Positions 22,661 through 32,938 of a stretch of DNA of 64,000 nt are shown here, piece after piece. The position numbers and the translations under genes were made by a program. Position 1 is the first letter of the stretch, and the number at the start of each line of letters is the position of its first letter. Under the pieces are notes generated by a model that ran no database searches, was not told where the DNA came from, and saw only the letters and a program-made list of their open reading frames with translations. Source of the DNA: Sarcophilus harrisii (Eukaryota > Chordata > Mammalia > Dasyuromorphia > Dasyuridae); NCBI RefSeq assembly GCF_902635505.1, contig NC_045429.1:426277669-426341668 (forward strand), given 5' to 3'.

Positions 22661-24115
22661 CCATGAGTCAAACGCCATAACTGCCAGGCTCATTCAGTGG
22701 TGGGCACAGTCAGCAACAGAACCACCCAATGTTTCTTGTGTGTTCTCCTTCATTTCAAGGGTCTGCTCTGTCTCCGATGGACAAGACGAATACGGCTCAT
22801 TGGCACCCATCTGATTCCTTCTCCATCTGTAGAAATACAAGCAAACCCTCTCCCCAAGCAGTTAATCTATCTGGTCCCTTCCATTCACCACTTTCTGGGT
22901 CTCTCCACACCACCTGGCAATTATCTAAAGATAGTGGAGCTGCCCTTCTGGTGGGTTATAAAACCTGTCTGCCAGAGCCAGCGCATCTTTGTCAAAAATC
23001 AAGAAATTAATAGTATAAAGAGCTAGATTTAGAAGTTCTCTAGGGTTACATGTGGCTCCCCCTTTCTTTTGTTTTTGGAGGAGCTTCTTAATGTCTCTTT
23101 CTCCTCTCTACTATTGCCGGTCCTTGAGGATTAAAAGGTATGCCAGTGGTATGTAAAATCTTATACTGTGTACAAAAGTGTGCAAAATGTTCAGAAATAT
23201 ATGCAGATCCATTATCTGTTTTTATTGCTTGTGGCACACCCATAATGGCAAATGCTTGGATAAGGAATTCAGTGACCACTTGGGCTGTCTCTTTTGCTGC
23301 TGATATTGCAAAAGTGAATCCTGAAAAGGTGTCTACCCCAACATGGATAAAAAACAACCAAAAGATTTATAATGGGTCTCAAACCACGAGGGTTCTTCCC
23401 TGGAGGCAGTGTAGAAGCATGGAAAGGAAGGCAACCTGTACAGGCTTTTACTATGCTCCTATCTTCCTCTCTTGAATTTGTAAACGTAAAGCTCCAGCAA
23501 CCTGATGATATTTAAAATGAGATTCTTGGGCTTCTTGAAATAAAGGAGTATTGACCAACATAGAAGGCTATCTGCCTTTGAATTACCATCAAAAATAGAA
23601 CCTGGAAGTTCAATATGAGAGTGGACATGCAAGATATAAATCTTATCTGGATGCTTTCTCACTTGCTCTTGAAGTTCCTTAAAAAGCTGATATATATTAG
23701 AGGCTACAAATTTTATTTAGGCTGTGGCAGTTCTTTGTACCACACCTACTGAATAGGCCTAATCAGATACTATATTTATATCTCCTGGATAATAAGTAAG
23801 AGCTAGATTGATTGCATACAATTCATTCTGCTGAATGGACTGAAAAGGAGTTCTGACTACTCTCTTTATAGTTAAGTCCCAAGAGTATACAGTGCAAATA
23901 TTATGTTGGGATGCATCTGTAAAGATATTTGGTCCTTTAAGAGGAACTTTAGAAACCTTTTCTTCAAGAATCCATCGCCAATTATGTAATAGTCTGGTTA
24001 TCTTTAATAGAGACACGTGTGTAAAATTTGGAGCCATGGCTAATAAAATTTGCCATTCTGGGATGGTTTCACAGCACACATTAATTTGTGTATTGGTATA
24101 AAAGTTATATAAAAG

Positions 24116-25640
24116 GTGGATCAGTTCATAGTTCTCCTAGCAGTACACTAGTATACCAGCGCAAATTTTTGTAATTGGTAGTGATCAAGAGCATTTTTTC
24201 ATGTAACAATACCTTATGAATTTGACCCAGTTCTCTATATATTTGAAAAATGAGGCCTTTATCAAAGGTACTTGTGGCAAAATCCTCCTCTCCCTCCGTT
24301 TTCTACTGTCCTTTTAATTTTGGTTGCATTGATTTTGTTTGTACGCCTTTAAATTTTTATATAATCAAAATTAACTATTTTACCTTTTGTAATGCCTTCT
24401 CTGTTTAATTTGTGCTAAATTCTTCCTTTATCTACAGAGCTGACATATAAACTAAATGTGTAAATTATATATCCTTACACTAATGTGTTTTTGGTGGTAT
24501 TATAAAATGATCCAATCTGGAGAGCAACTGTGACCAGAGCTATCAAACTGTGTATACCCTTTGATTTAGCAGTATCACTGCTGGGTCTGTATCCCAAAAA
24601 GATCATAAAAGAAGGGAAACGACCCACTTGTGCAAAAATGTTTTTAAGCAGCTCTTTTTATATTTGGCAAGGAACTGAAAATTGAGCAGGTGTCCATCAA
24701 TTGGGGAATGGGTGGATAAGTTGTGATATATGAATATAATGGAATATTATTCTATAAGAAATAATGAACAGTCTGATTTCAGAGAAACCTGGAAAGACTT
24801 AAATGAACTGATGCTGAGGGAAATGAACAGAACTAGGAGAACACTGTACATAGTTAACAGCAAGATTGTGTGATGACAAGACATGATAGACTTATCTCTT
24901 CTCAACAGTGCAGTGGTCCAAGACAATTTTAATAGATTTGGGATGGAAATGCCATCTACATCCAGAAAGAGAATTATGGAGAATTCAATATGAATTGAAA
25001 CATAGTATTTTTGTTGAGCTATGAGAATTGAGGGTAAGAGATCCCCTAATAGCAGTGGGGATCCCCTTGGCCTGCAACAGGCTTTGTGGTAAACCCCAAT
25101 AATTACAGACACTTGTAGCAAAGAATGGGTTTACTTATGCTAAGAAAACAGTACGCTAAGACGACAGCTTTCTTAATGGGCAAAAGAGGGAATTTAGGAA
25201 AGATGGGTTTACACTGAGAAGAAAATATCTTCATCAGTGGACTAAGTCCAGAAGGGCATTTAGCAAAGATGGGTTGACAAACCCTTGGTTATATCGGGTT
25301 AGTCTTGGCCTGCAGCTGGGGAGCAGTTTGAGCCACTCAATAGAGGATGTTGACTATGTTCCAGGCTGAGATTTCCAATTGAATGAGATTACTTATTTTG
25401 GGAGTTGCCTGGGAAAGGTGTGCCCCTCCCAAAGGCCAGGAGGGTTTGAGAATCAGGAGTACCCATCCCCTAAAGGGGACACAGTTTATATCAGGGCCCC
25501 CCCCCCCAAAGATTAAAGGGGACACAATTTACATCATTTTCATCTCTTGTTTGTGTGTGTTTGCTTTTTCTTTCTTATGGTTTTTTTCCCATTTGGTTTG
25601 ACTTTTCTTGTATAACATGAAAAATATAACTTGGAAAATG
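24116..25640 (+). mobile_element. Twin-primed (5'-inverted) L1, split by a solo LTR
   Basis: 24116-24470 is antisense L1 ORF2 (aaaatgaggcctttatcaaa at about 24246). 24471-25011 is the adjoining downstream L1 in sense orientation (ctatcaaactgtgtataccc near 24540 to the 3'UTR). The two pieces meet at the same point of the L1 sequence, as twin priming predicts. The L1 3'UTR resumes at 25537 after the LTR insertion and decays near 25640 without a poly(A). Confidence 0.75.
25012..25536. mobile_element. Candidate solo LTR
   Basis: 525 bases with TG...CA ends and a tttt duplication (25008-25011 and 25537-25540), interrupting an L1 3'UTR that reads continuously across the two flanks. A four-base duplication fits ERV1-type integrases. 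Orientation and family are not determined. A short internal repeat (aaaggggacacaatttaca-like) occurs twice near its right end, separated by a C-run at 25498-25508. Confidence 0.6.
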
Positions 25641-25656
25641 CTCTAGACTAGTCTAG

Positions 25657-25862
25657 GGGTCCTCAAACTTTTTATATAGGGGGCCAGTTCCCTGTCCCTC
25701 AGACTGTTGGAGGGCCGTACTATAGTAAAAACAAAAAACTTTGTTTTGTGAGCCTTTAAATAAAGAAACTTCATAGCCTGAGTGAGGGGGATAATCGTCC
25801 TCAGCTGCCACATCTGGCCCTCAGGCCGTAGTTTGAAGACCCCTGATCTAGACTTTCTCATC
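25657..25862 (+). mobile_element. hAT MITE, OposCharlie-like
   Basis: About 205 bases with terminal inverted repeats: taggggtcctcaaact on the left and agtttgaagacccctg on the right. tctagac lies near both ends and fits a decayed 8-bp target duplication. The interior includes ccctcagactgttggagggc. No transposase is encoded, so it is non-autonomous. The mirror-image copy is at 35782. Confidence 0.75.
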
Positions 25863-26584
25863 TGTATCAATCCTTGCCTCCTTTGAAAGCTCACTCATTT
25901 AGAATTTTCATCTAGTCCAAATTATGAAAGCTGTAGGATACTAACCCCCAGATCACTCACACTTCTTTATCAAAGAAATTTAGCATCTAGCTTATCATTT
26001 TCCTCCCCTCCCCAAATCCTTCCTTTATATTAGAGGACTGTGCTAGTCACATAGATGGGAACATCTTAAATTCTCTAACCTCCCAATTCCTTAATCTCTT
26101 TAATAACATATACTTTCATTGCATTTCAGGCATATACTTAGGGAGGATCACACACTAGTAGTGTTCATCATTACCTATGTTTCCCACTTACTTGTTTAGA
26201 AACCGATACTCCTCCATGTGACATTGAAGAAAAAAAATTAAGACTGTATTCTACATTTTAGTCACAAGTCTGACAATTTTATATTTTACATTAATCTGAT
26301 GTCCATGCCATTTCTAGCTTAGGGAGAAGATGTCCAAAACCAGCCTAGCACCTCTTCCTTCAAGCCTTTATGCCTTCAGACCTCAGAACAATTAGAGATA
26401 TTATAGGAATTTTGAAAATATATATACATAATATCCAAAATTAGATATTATATCCCCCAAAATGGGTGATTTATTTCAGAATAATTAAATTAACAATGTT
26501 ATTCATTATTCTGTTCTTTCCTTGACCATTCCCTTTAAGAATTTAATTCCTTGTGAACAGTATCAAATACTCTTCTGACTATTG
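25863..26584. other. Unassigned presumed intronic sequence
   Basis: No conserved exon or named repeat is recognised. Confidence 0.35.
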
Positions 26585-26845
26585 AAAATAATAGTAGCTA
26601 GCATTTATTTATATGGTATTTTTTAAGGTTTGAAAAACTCTTTACAAATATTATCTCACTGTATTCTCATAGTAATTCTGAGAAGTAGGTGGTATTGTTA
26701 TCTTATTTTGTTGATGAGGAAACTGGAGCATATGGCAGTTAAGTAACTTGTCCTGTCTAATAGGAATTATCTGAGACCATATTTAAACTCAGACTCTTCC
26801 TGTACCCAGGTCTAGTGAGTGCAATGGATCTTTTGCTGCCTCTTT
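26585..26845 (-). mobile_element. MIR SINE, near full length
   Basis: Antisense MIR: tagctagcatttatttatat, ttacaaatattatctcactg, gatgaggaaactgg, acttgtcc and the tRNA-like end near 26840. Confidence 0.8.
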
Positions 26846-26914
26846 CAGAATCTCTTTTGATATTTTCTGAATATTTCCTTTGAAGAAAATTGGAGCATTG
26901 TCTTTGGTAAATTC

Positions 26915-27240
26915 AAGTTTACAAACATTTATTAAGTGCCTTTTATGACTCTGGGCAGTCACTTAATCCTGTTTGCCTTAGTTTGCTCATCTGTAAAAGC
27001 TGGAAAAAAAGAAGTTACAAACCACTCCAGTATCTTTTACAAGAAAACCTCAAATGGGATCATGTATAATCAAGAACTAAACAACAACAAAACATGGTAA
27101 GCGCTGGGAATACAAGAAATGGCAAAAATCATTGTCTCCTTGCAAGGTAATCATTCTAGGGAAACAACATGCAGACAACTGTGAACAGACAAGATATCTA
27201 TTGGATAAATCATAGATAATCATAAAAGGAAGGTGGTGAC
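26915..27240 (-). mobile_element. L3 tail with a nested RTE-tailed SINE
   Basis: L3 antisense 3' end at 26915-26945, continuing at 27090-27240. In between is a + strand SINE (26945-27088) with the tail block aaaccactccagtatctttt, the BovB/RTE-type 3' end used by many SINEs. Confidence 0.6.
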
Positions 27241-27274
27241 ATTAAGGGAGATTGGGAAGGACTTCTTGGAGAAG

Positions 27275-27820
27275 TTGAGGAATGGTTGAATAAGTTATAG
27301 TATATGAATGTAACAGAATATAATTATTGATCTATAAGAAATGATGAGCAGGCTGATTTCAGAAAGGCCGGAAAGACTTAAATGAACTGATGCTGAATGA
27401 AATAAGCAGAACCAAGAGAACATTATATGCAGTAACACCAACATTATGGGATGATCAACTATGATGGACTTGGCTTTTTTCAACAATGAGATGATTCAAG
27501 GCAATTCCAGTGGACTTGGGATGGAAAATTCCATCTACATCCAGAGAGAATTATAGAGACTGAATGTGGCTCAGAACATAGTATTTTCACTTTTTTTTTT
27601 TTTTAATGGTATTTGTTTGCTTGGTAGTATTTTTTTTCTTTCTTGTATTTTTAAAATTTTGATTTTTTTTTTTTTTTTTGGCGCAGTGTGACAAATATGG
27701 AAATATGTTTAGAAGAATTGCACGTTTAACCTATATTGGATTGCTTGCTGTGTTGGGAAAGAGGGAGGTGAGGAAGGAAGAAAAATTTGGAACACAAATC
27801 AAAAATTTTTTTTTTTTTTA
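27275..27820 (+). mobile_element. 5'-truncated L1
   Basis: L1 ORF2 end and 3'UTR: gatgagcaggctgatttcag near 27342, actgatgctgaatgaaataa near 27386, and the gaaatatgtttagaagaatt block near 27700. T-rich expansions occur at 27590-27604 and 27664-27680. Confidence 0.85.
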
Positions 27821-27929
27821 AGTCTTTTGTCTTTGACCTATTACCTATCTTTCTAAAGAGGAGAGCAAGCCTTGGAAAGGGCTTTTAGACCAAAACTAAA
27901 TTGAACTTTAAAAAAAATTTTTTTTTAAT

Positions 27930-30310
27930 TTGTTTCCACACTGAATATAACCTCTGATCTTTCTACTTCTCCCTAAACTTCATCCCTCTTAAACCTATTT
28001 TTCACCTCCATGGAAATTTCCAATGTTTTACTGCTCACTACTTTTTCAGATTATCCTCAGACCTCACTTTCTTCTCTCTCTTAATTTCAAATCTACGACT
28101 AAGTTATTTGCATTCTACACTGTCTTCTGTTCTCAAATCACTTGCCTTCTTGTTCTGTCACTATTCATATCTTGTCAAACCTCAGTCCGGGATTACTCCT
28201 ATCATCTGCTTCCACTTCTATTCACCAGCTGATAAATGCAGTTGGAGAAAATCTTAAAACTTTGTTCACAGGATACATTACAAATTCATGGTAATCTGAT
28301 CCTGTCTTTTTGGTTTTCTCCAGCAGATTGTTTCCTCATTCATCTTCCCTCAAATATTTGGTCTCTCAGTACCTTGGTTCTTTCCCTGCTGCTTTTGAAC
28401 TTACCCAGATTTCTCCCATTCTTAGAAAATCTTGAGAATTCTCTTCCTTTTCTTAGTCAAACTCCTTGAAAAAGTTGTCTGTACTACTACTTACCTCTGC
28501 TTCCTCTCCTTTCACTTCTCACACCTTTATGATATAAATACCAACCTCATTACTCAGCTAAAGCTTCTTTTTTTAAAGTTACTATCTTAATTTAAAATTT
28601 GGTGGTTTTTTTCTCAGTCCTCATCTGCTCCTCTGCAGCCTTTGACACTGTTGGTCATCATCTCGATTTGATAATCTCTCTTCTCAGTTTTTATATTAGC
28701 ACAATGAAGAGACAGTGATCTCTCCTGCATTATCCATATCATTCTTTCTGAGGTTCTACTCAAAGCTCTCTGTTTTTTATTCTGTATATCAGTTTTCATG
28801 AGTTTCATTTTCATCTTGCTGCTAATCATCCCCACATTTCTATAGCCAATCTCAGGCTGTCTCTTGAACATCAGTCCCACATCAGCCATTACCTATTGGA
28901 CATTTCAAACTGAGTGGCGCAAACATCAAACTTGTTGTGTCCAAAAGTGAACTCATTATCATTCTTATTTCATTCCCTTCCTAAATTTCCCATTTTTGTG
29001 TAAGGCACTACAAGCTTTGCAGTCTCCCAGGTTTTTAATCTTTTCATTAATTCTCAACGACACTCTCTCTTCTTCACCTCACATATCTAGTCACTAGCTG
29101 ATATTGCTGTTTCTCAGTGTACATCTCTGGCATCTTCAAAATTTCTTTACTTGAACAGCTACTACCTTAGTTCAGGCCTTCATCACTTTTTACATAGATT
29201 ATTTTTAACATACTCCTTATTGGTCTCACTATTCCTTCATTCCTTTTTCTAGTCTGTCCTCCATTGTAGCCAGAGTAATTTTCCTTAAGGGCAAATCTGA
29301 CCACTTGACTCCCATATTTATAAAATTTCCTATGAATCCCTACTACCTCTAGGACAGTATATTATATATTAAGTCCTCTGTGTTTGGCTTTTAAGACCTT
29401 TTACAAACTGGCTCTAATCTATCTTTAAAGTTTTAATGGACATTACTCTGTCCTCCACTCTGCAGTCCAGTCAGACAAGATATTCGCTCCATTTTCTATC
29501 TCTTTACCTTTGTTCCACCACCCCCATATGCCTGAAATGCACCTTGTCTTTACCTCTACTTCATATAGTTCTATGCAACTCAAGCAACACATTCTTTTTT
29601 CATTTCTATATACAGTGTGGCACAGGAGGATTGCATATGAAACTTCAAATTTCCATTATACAGAGCTTGCTTGTTTTTTGTTTTTTATATACATTTAACA
29701 TGAAACTTTGCTTGTTTGGGATTCCTTCTGTTCTCAACTTTTATTCTCCATATATTTTCCTCTCCATATCTAAAAATATATGTCCTGTTATATGTTGATC
29801 CTTCATCTCTTGGGTGGTGGGGTACATATTTCATCAGTTTTTACATTTTTGCTTTTTACAATACTGTTGTTTTGTAAATTATTCTGATTCTGCTCACTTT
29901 ACTCTGCATCAGTTCATAACTAATAACAAGAATTCTTGGTTTTCTCTAAAATGATTCTTTTTTTTTCATTTCTAACACCACCATAATTTATATTGTGTCC
30001 ACCTATCACATTTTATTCAGTCATTCCCTAACCAGTAACCACTCCCTTAGTTTCCAATTCTTTTTACCCTTACACAAGAAGTCTTTCCTGATCTTTCCCC
30101 AGTGCCCTCCTTCCCCCGAAAAATACATAATAAAGTGTATTGAATTACTTTATATATATTTGTATATATCTACTTTACATTTATGCTATACATATTTATA
30201 TATGAACTTGTATTATTTGTGAGTAGAGATTGTTTCTTTTGCTTGTATCCCTGGTACCTGGAAAAATCCCTTGTACATAATGGGTCCTTAGTGTTTATTG
30301 TTTGAACAAT
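27930..30310 (+). mobile_element. L3 LINE copy interrupted by an L1
   Basis: L3 3' half: ctgcagcctttgacactgtt near 28637 is the RT SAAFDTVDH region, ttgtgtccaaaagtgaactc near 28936 the SKTELI region, and tgagtagagattgtttcttt near 30217 starts the terminal tail. 29600-30070 is an antisense old L1 piece inserted within it. The RT frame is destroyed. Confidence 0.7.
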
Positions 30311-31500
30311 TGAGAAGGAATCGTCAGAGGGGATCCTACTAAGGATAGGGATTTCAGGTGCTACTCCCAGAAATGATTAATTCATAAAGAGCAAGTTTGG
30401 AAAGAAAGATGAGCCAGTGGGTTGATGTCATTCCCTAGACTGATATGGGTCCAAGGGGCTTAGAAAAAGGAACACTTCCTATGAAGGGGAAGACCCACTG
30501 GTCTAGTAAAAAGAGGACCTGGGAAGTAGGAAGTCTTTGAAATCCGGTAAGGAGTGGGTTGTTTCTCCTTGCCAAAAGCTGCTGAGGTCAAATGAAAGAA
30601 GATTGAAAGAAAGCCTTTGAACTGAATAATTAGTTACCAACTTTTTTTTAAACACATGATTTCACTGTTACAAATTACTCCTAGTGAGGGAACCTACTTT
30701 ACCTATGCATACTCACCCTTGTTGGAATACATTGGAGCCACCTGACAGTGGCTGCTAGAGATCTAATCCTGAATGGATCATCTTCTTGTGAGAGGATGAT
30801 ACAAGGAGACTGAGAGGCAGTTGTATTCTCAAGAAGACTGTTGTGTTGTCTGACCTCTCTCCTCTTCCCTCTGCCTCCAATTTATCTCATTCCCAGACCG
30901 CAACACCTGTGTGAGCAAAGGCTGCCCTGCAACTCCTTCAGATGTTATGATCCACAGCTTGTGGAGGCTCTCAGAGAATTGACCTATCCCTTAACACACC
31001 CTATTCTTCCATTTATATTCTTAGAGATTTGGTGGGGCCCCTGAGAGGCTAAATAATTTGTCAGAATAACAGCATTGATCAGGTCACTTTTAAGAAAACA
31101 TTTTCTTTAGAGTAGGGGGTATCTAAGCCAGAATATAGAGGGTTAGGGAGAGAATGAGTCTTTGAAAAAGTGATGGTATTGGATTTAGAATACTTTGTCT
31201 AAAAAGTATTTCTTTTTCTGAGAAGGTGTAGGGGGGTGGGACTGGAAGTGGATTGTGTAGAAGGGTAAAGGGAAGGATTTTCCCTCCTAATAATTGAGAT
31301 GGGATGGAGCCAGTAAAGGAGAAGAGATGGAAAATATAGGAAAGAGATCATGTGCTACTTGGGTTTGGAGGGAAAAGAGAAGTTTTAAGAAGAATAAGGT
31401 TTAGCAAAAGATGCCTATGTGGAGAGAGGGAAGGAGAAGAAAATGGGTAAAGATCCTGAACATTGTCCTCAATCAACATAAGAGGATTCAATATAAAAGC
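30311..31500. other. Unassigned presumed intronic sequence
   Basis: 1.2 kb without recognisable exon. Parts (31090-31470) have an L3-antisense flavour, but no block is clear enough to claim. Confidence 0.35.
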
Positions 31501-31529
31501 ATGAATTTCCATTTTGCACAGTTTACTTT

Positions 31530-32413
31530 TTTTTAAAAAGTATATAATGCCACATATAATTATCAGAGCTATCCTGTTTTTTGTGCTTCCTTTAAATTTT
31601 GTTGTTCTCTGTAATGTTTACTTTTTTTCTTCCCTCTCGCCTTACCCCATTCTGGTGAAGGCTACCAATAGACATACTATACATACTTCAGTTTTTATTC
31701 TATTAGCTATATGTCTGGATGTTGAAAACCTCTTCCTTCTTAAGTCATTGTCATTGTATTTGGAATTAATTGATCTTTTAATATTTAGTGGAATTCACTA
31801 GTAAATCCTTCTGATCCTGATGCTTTTTTCTTAGGAAGCTTATTTATGGCCTTTTCAATTTCTTTTTCTAAAACAGGTTTTTTTTTTTTTTTTTAATATT
31901 CTATTTCATATTTTTGTAAATATTCTTCCATTTCACTTAAATTATTAAATTTAATATTTTTATTTTTTTAAATTTATATTTAATTGTGATATTTAAAATT
32001 TAATAATTTATTGACAGTATATTTTATGAAAGGACTACTTATAGTAACTTTGATTTTATCTTCATTAATGGTTTAATTAATATTCACTCATTGCATTTTT
32101 TAAATACTAGTGATTTGGTTTACTTCTCTTTTTTAATCATATTAACCAATGGTTTATCTATTTTATTGTTTGTCTCTTCATAAAACTAGTTCCTAGTTTT
32201 ATTTATTAATTCAGTGGTTATCTTACACTCAGCACTTTAATTTTTAAGATTTCCAATTTGGTGTTTAATTGGGGATTTTAATTTGTTCTTTTTTAAATTG
32301 CATTACCAGTTCATTGGCCTGATCCTTCTCTGTTTTAGTGATAAACAAATTTAGAGATATACATTTTTCTTTGATTATTGCTTTTGTTATAGCCCAGGTT
32401 TTAATATGTTGTC
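31530..32413 (-). mobile_element. L1 ORF2 internal fragment next to PRUNE1 exon 2
   Basis: Antisense L1 ORF2 (ccttctgatcctgatgcttt near 31806 and the ttttgttatagcccaggttt block near 32385). It ends about 48 bases before the exon 2 acceptor, at the edge of the likely branch-point region. Confidence 0.65.
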
Positions 32414-32461
32414 TAATGCCCTTTTCTCCTCTCTTCCCAACCGCCTCCTTACTCTTTTCAG

Positions 32462-32554
32462 GAGTCCCGACCTCTGCATATTGTATTGGGAAATGAAGCC
32501 TGTGATTTGGATTCTATGGTGTCTGCTCTTGCCCTGGCCTACTACCTGGAAAAT
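32462..32554 (+). CDS. PRUNE1: PRUNE1 exon 2
   Basis: 31 codons from [18 protein letters not shown] to YYLEN, phase 0 at both ends. Acceptor ttactcttttcag, donor gtgagt. Holds motif I of the DHH fold. Confidence 0.97.
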
Positions 32555-32893
32555 GTGAGTTCCTGGGGTATGGCTACTTGTAGCACTTCACAGTAGAAGG
32601 CTCCCTAAATTTGCTTTTCACTTATGCTGGGCACTTTTGATAATGTTTTTTCCAGACTTCTACATACTATTAATTGTCTTTTCCCTCTAGCACTTAGACT
32701 TCAAAGTCATTTATCATATCATTGATTTTCACGGCCTCACTATATAAAAGAATGGTACTTTCAAATATATAGATATGGAGTAACAAGCAGAAAAAATATC
32801 TGTGATTTAAAATTCACAAAATGACTAATGTGATAGATAGTAATCTATCATAAGGTTCCCAACCTGAGGTTATGTCAGCCTGCTTTTTCATTC

Positions 32894-32938
<45 letters not shown>

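Larger units (their letters stand above)
21526..24115 (-). mobile_element. Class II (betaretrovirus-like) ERV fossil, pol 3' part to 3' LTR
   Basis: Read on the - strand: an RNase H portion of pol (near 24079-23600), integrase core and C-terminal domain (near 23357-22760), a region of tandem repeats where env would be expected, a purine-rich tract (21870-21855) and the 3' LTR (21854-21526). The domains resemble ERVK/IAP-type betaretroviral pol. The 5' half (gag, protease, most RT, 5' LTR) is absent, and the left part abuts a twin-primed L1. It is clearly broken, with multiple interruptions, and not functional. With only one LTR its age cannot be estimated from LTR divergence. Confidence 0.85.

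Noticed and set aside
22449-22814. 121-codon + strand frame over the tandem repeats
   Set aside because: It results from a 57-base period that keeps one frame open. There is no start context or homology, and it is antisense to the ERV.
23055-23085. Purine-rich tract in the ERV fossil that looks like a second polypurine tract
   Set aside because: It falls within integrase-coding sequence, where an AAG/AAA-rich stretch is normal. The tract next to the LTR at 21855-21870 is the better candidate.
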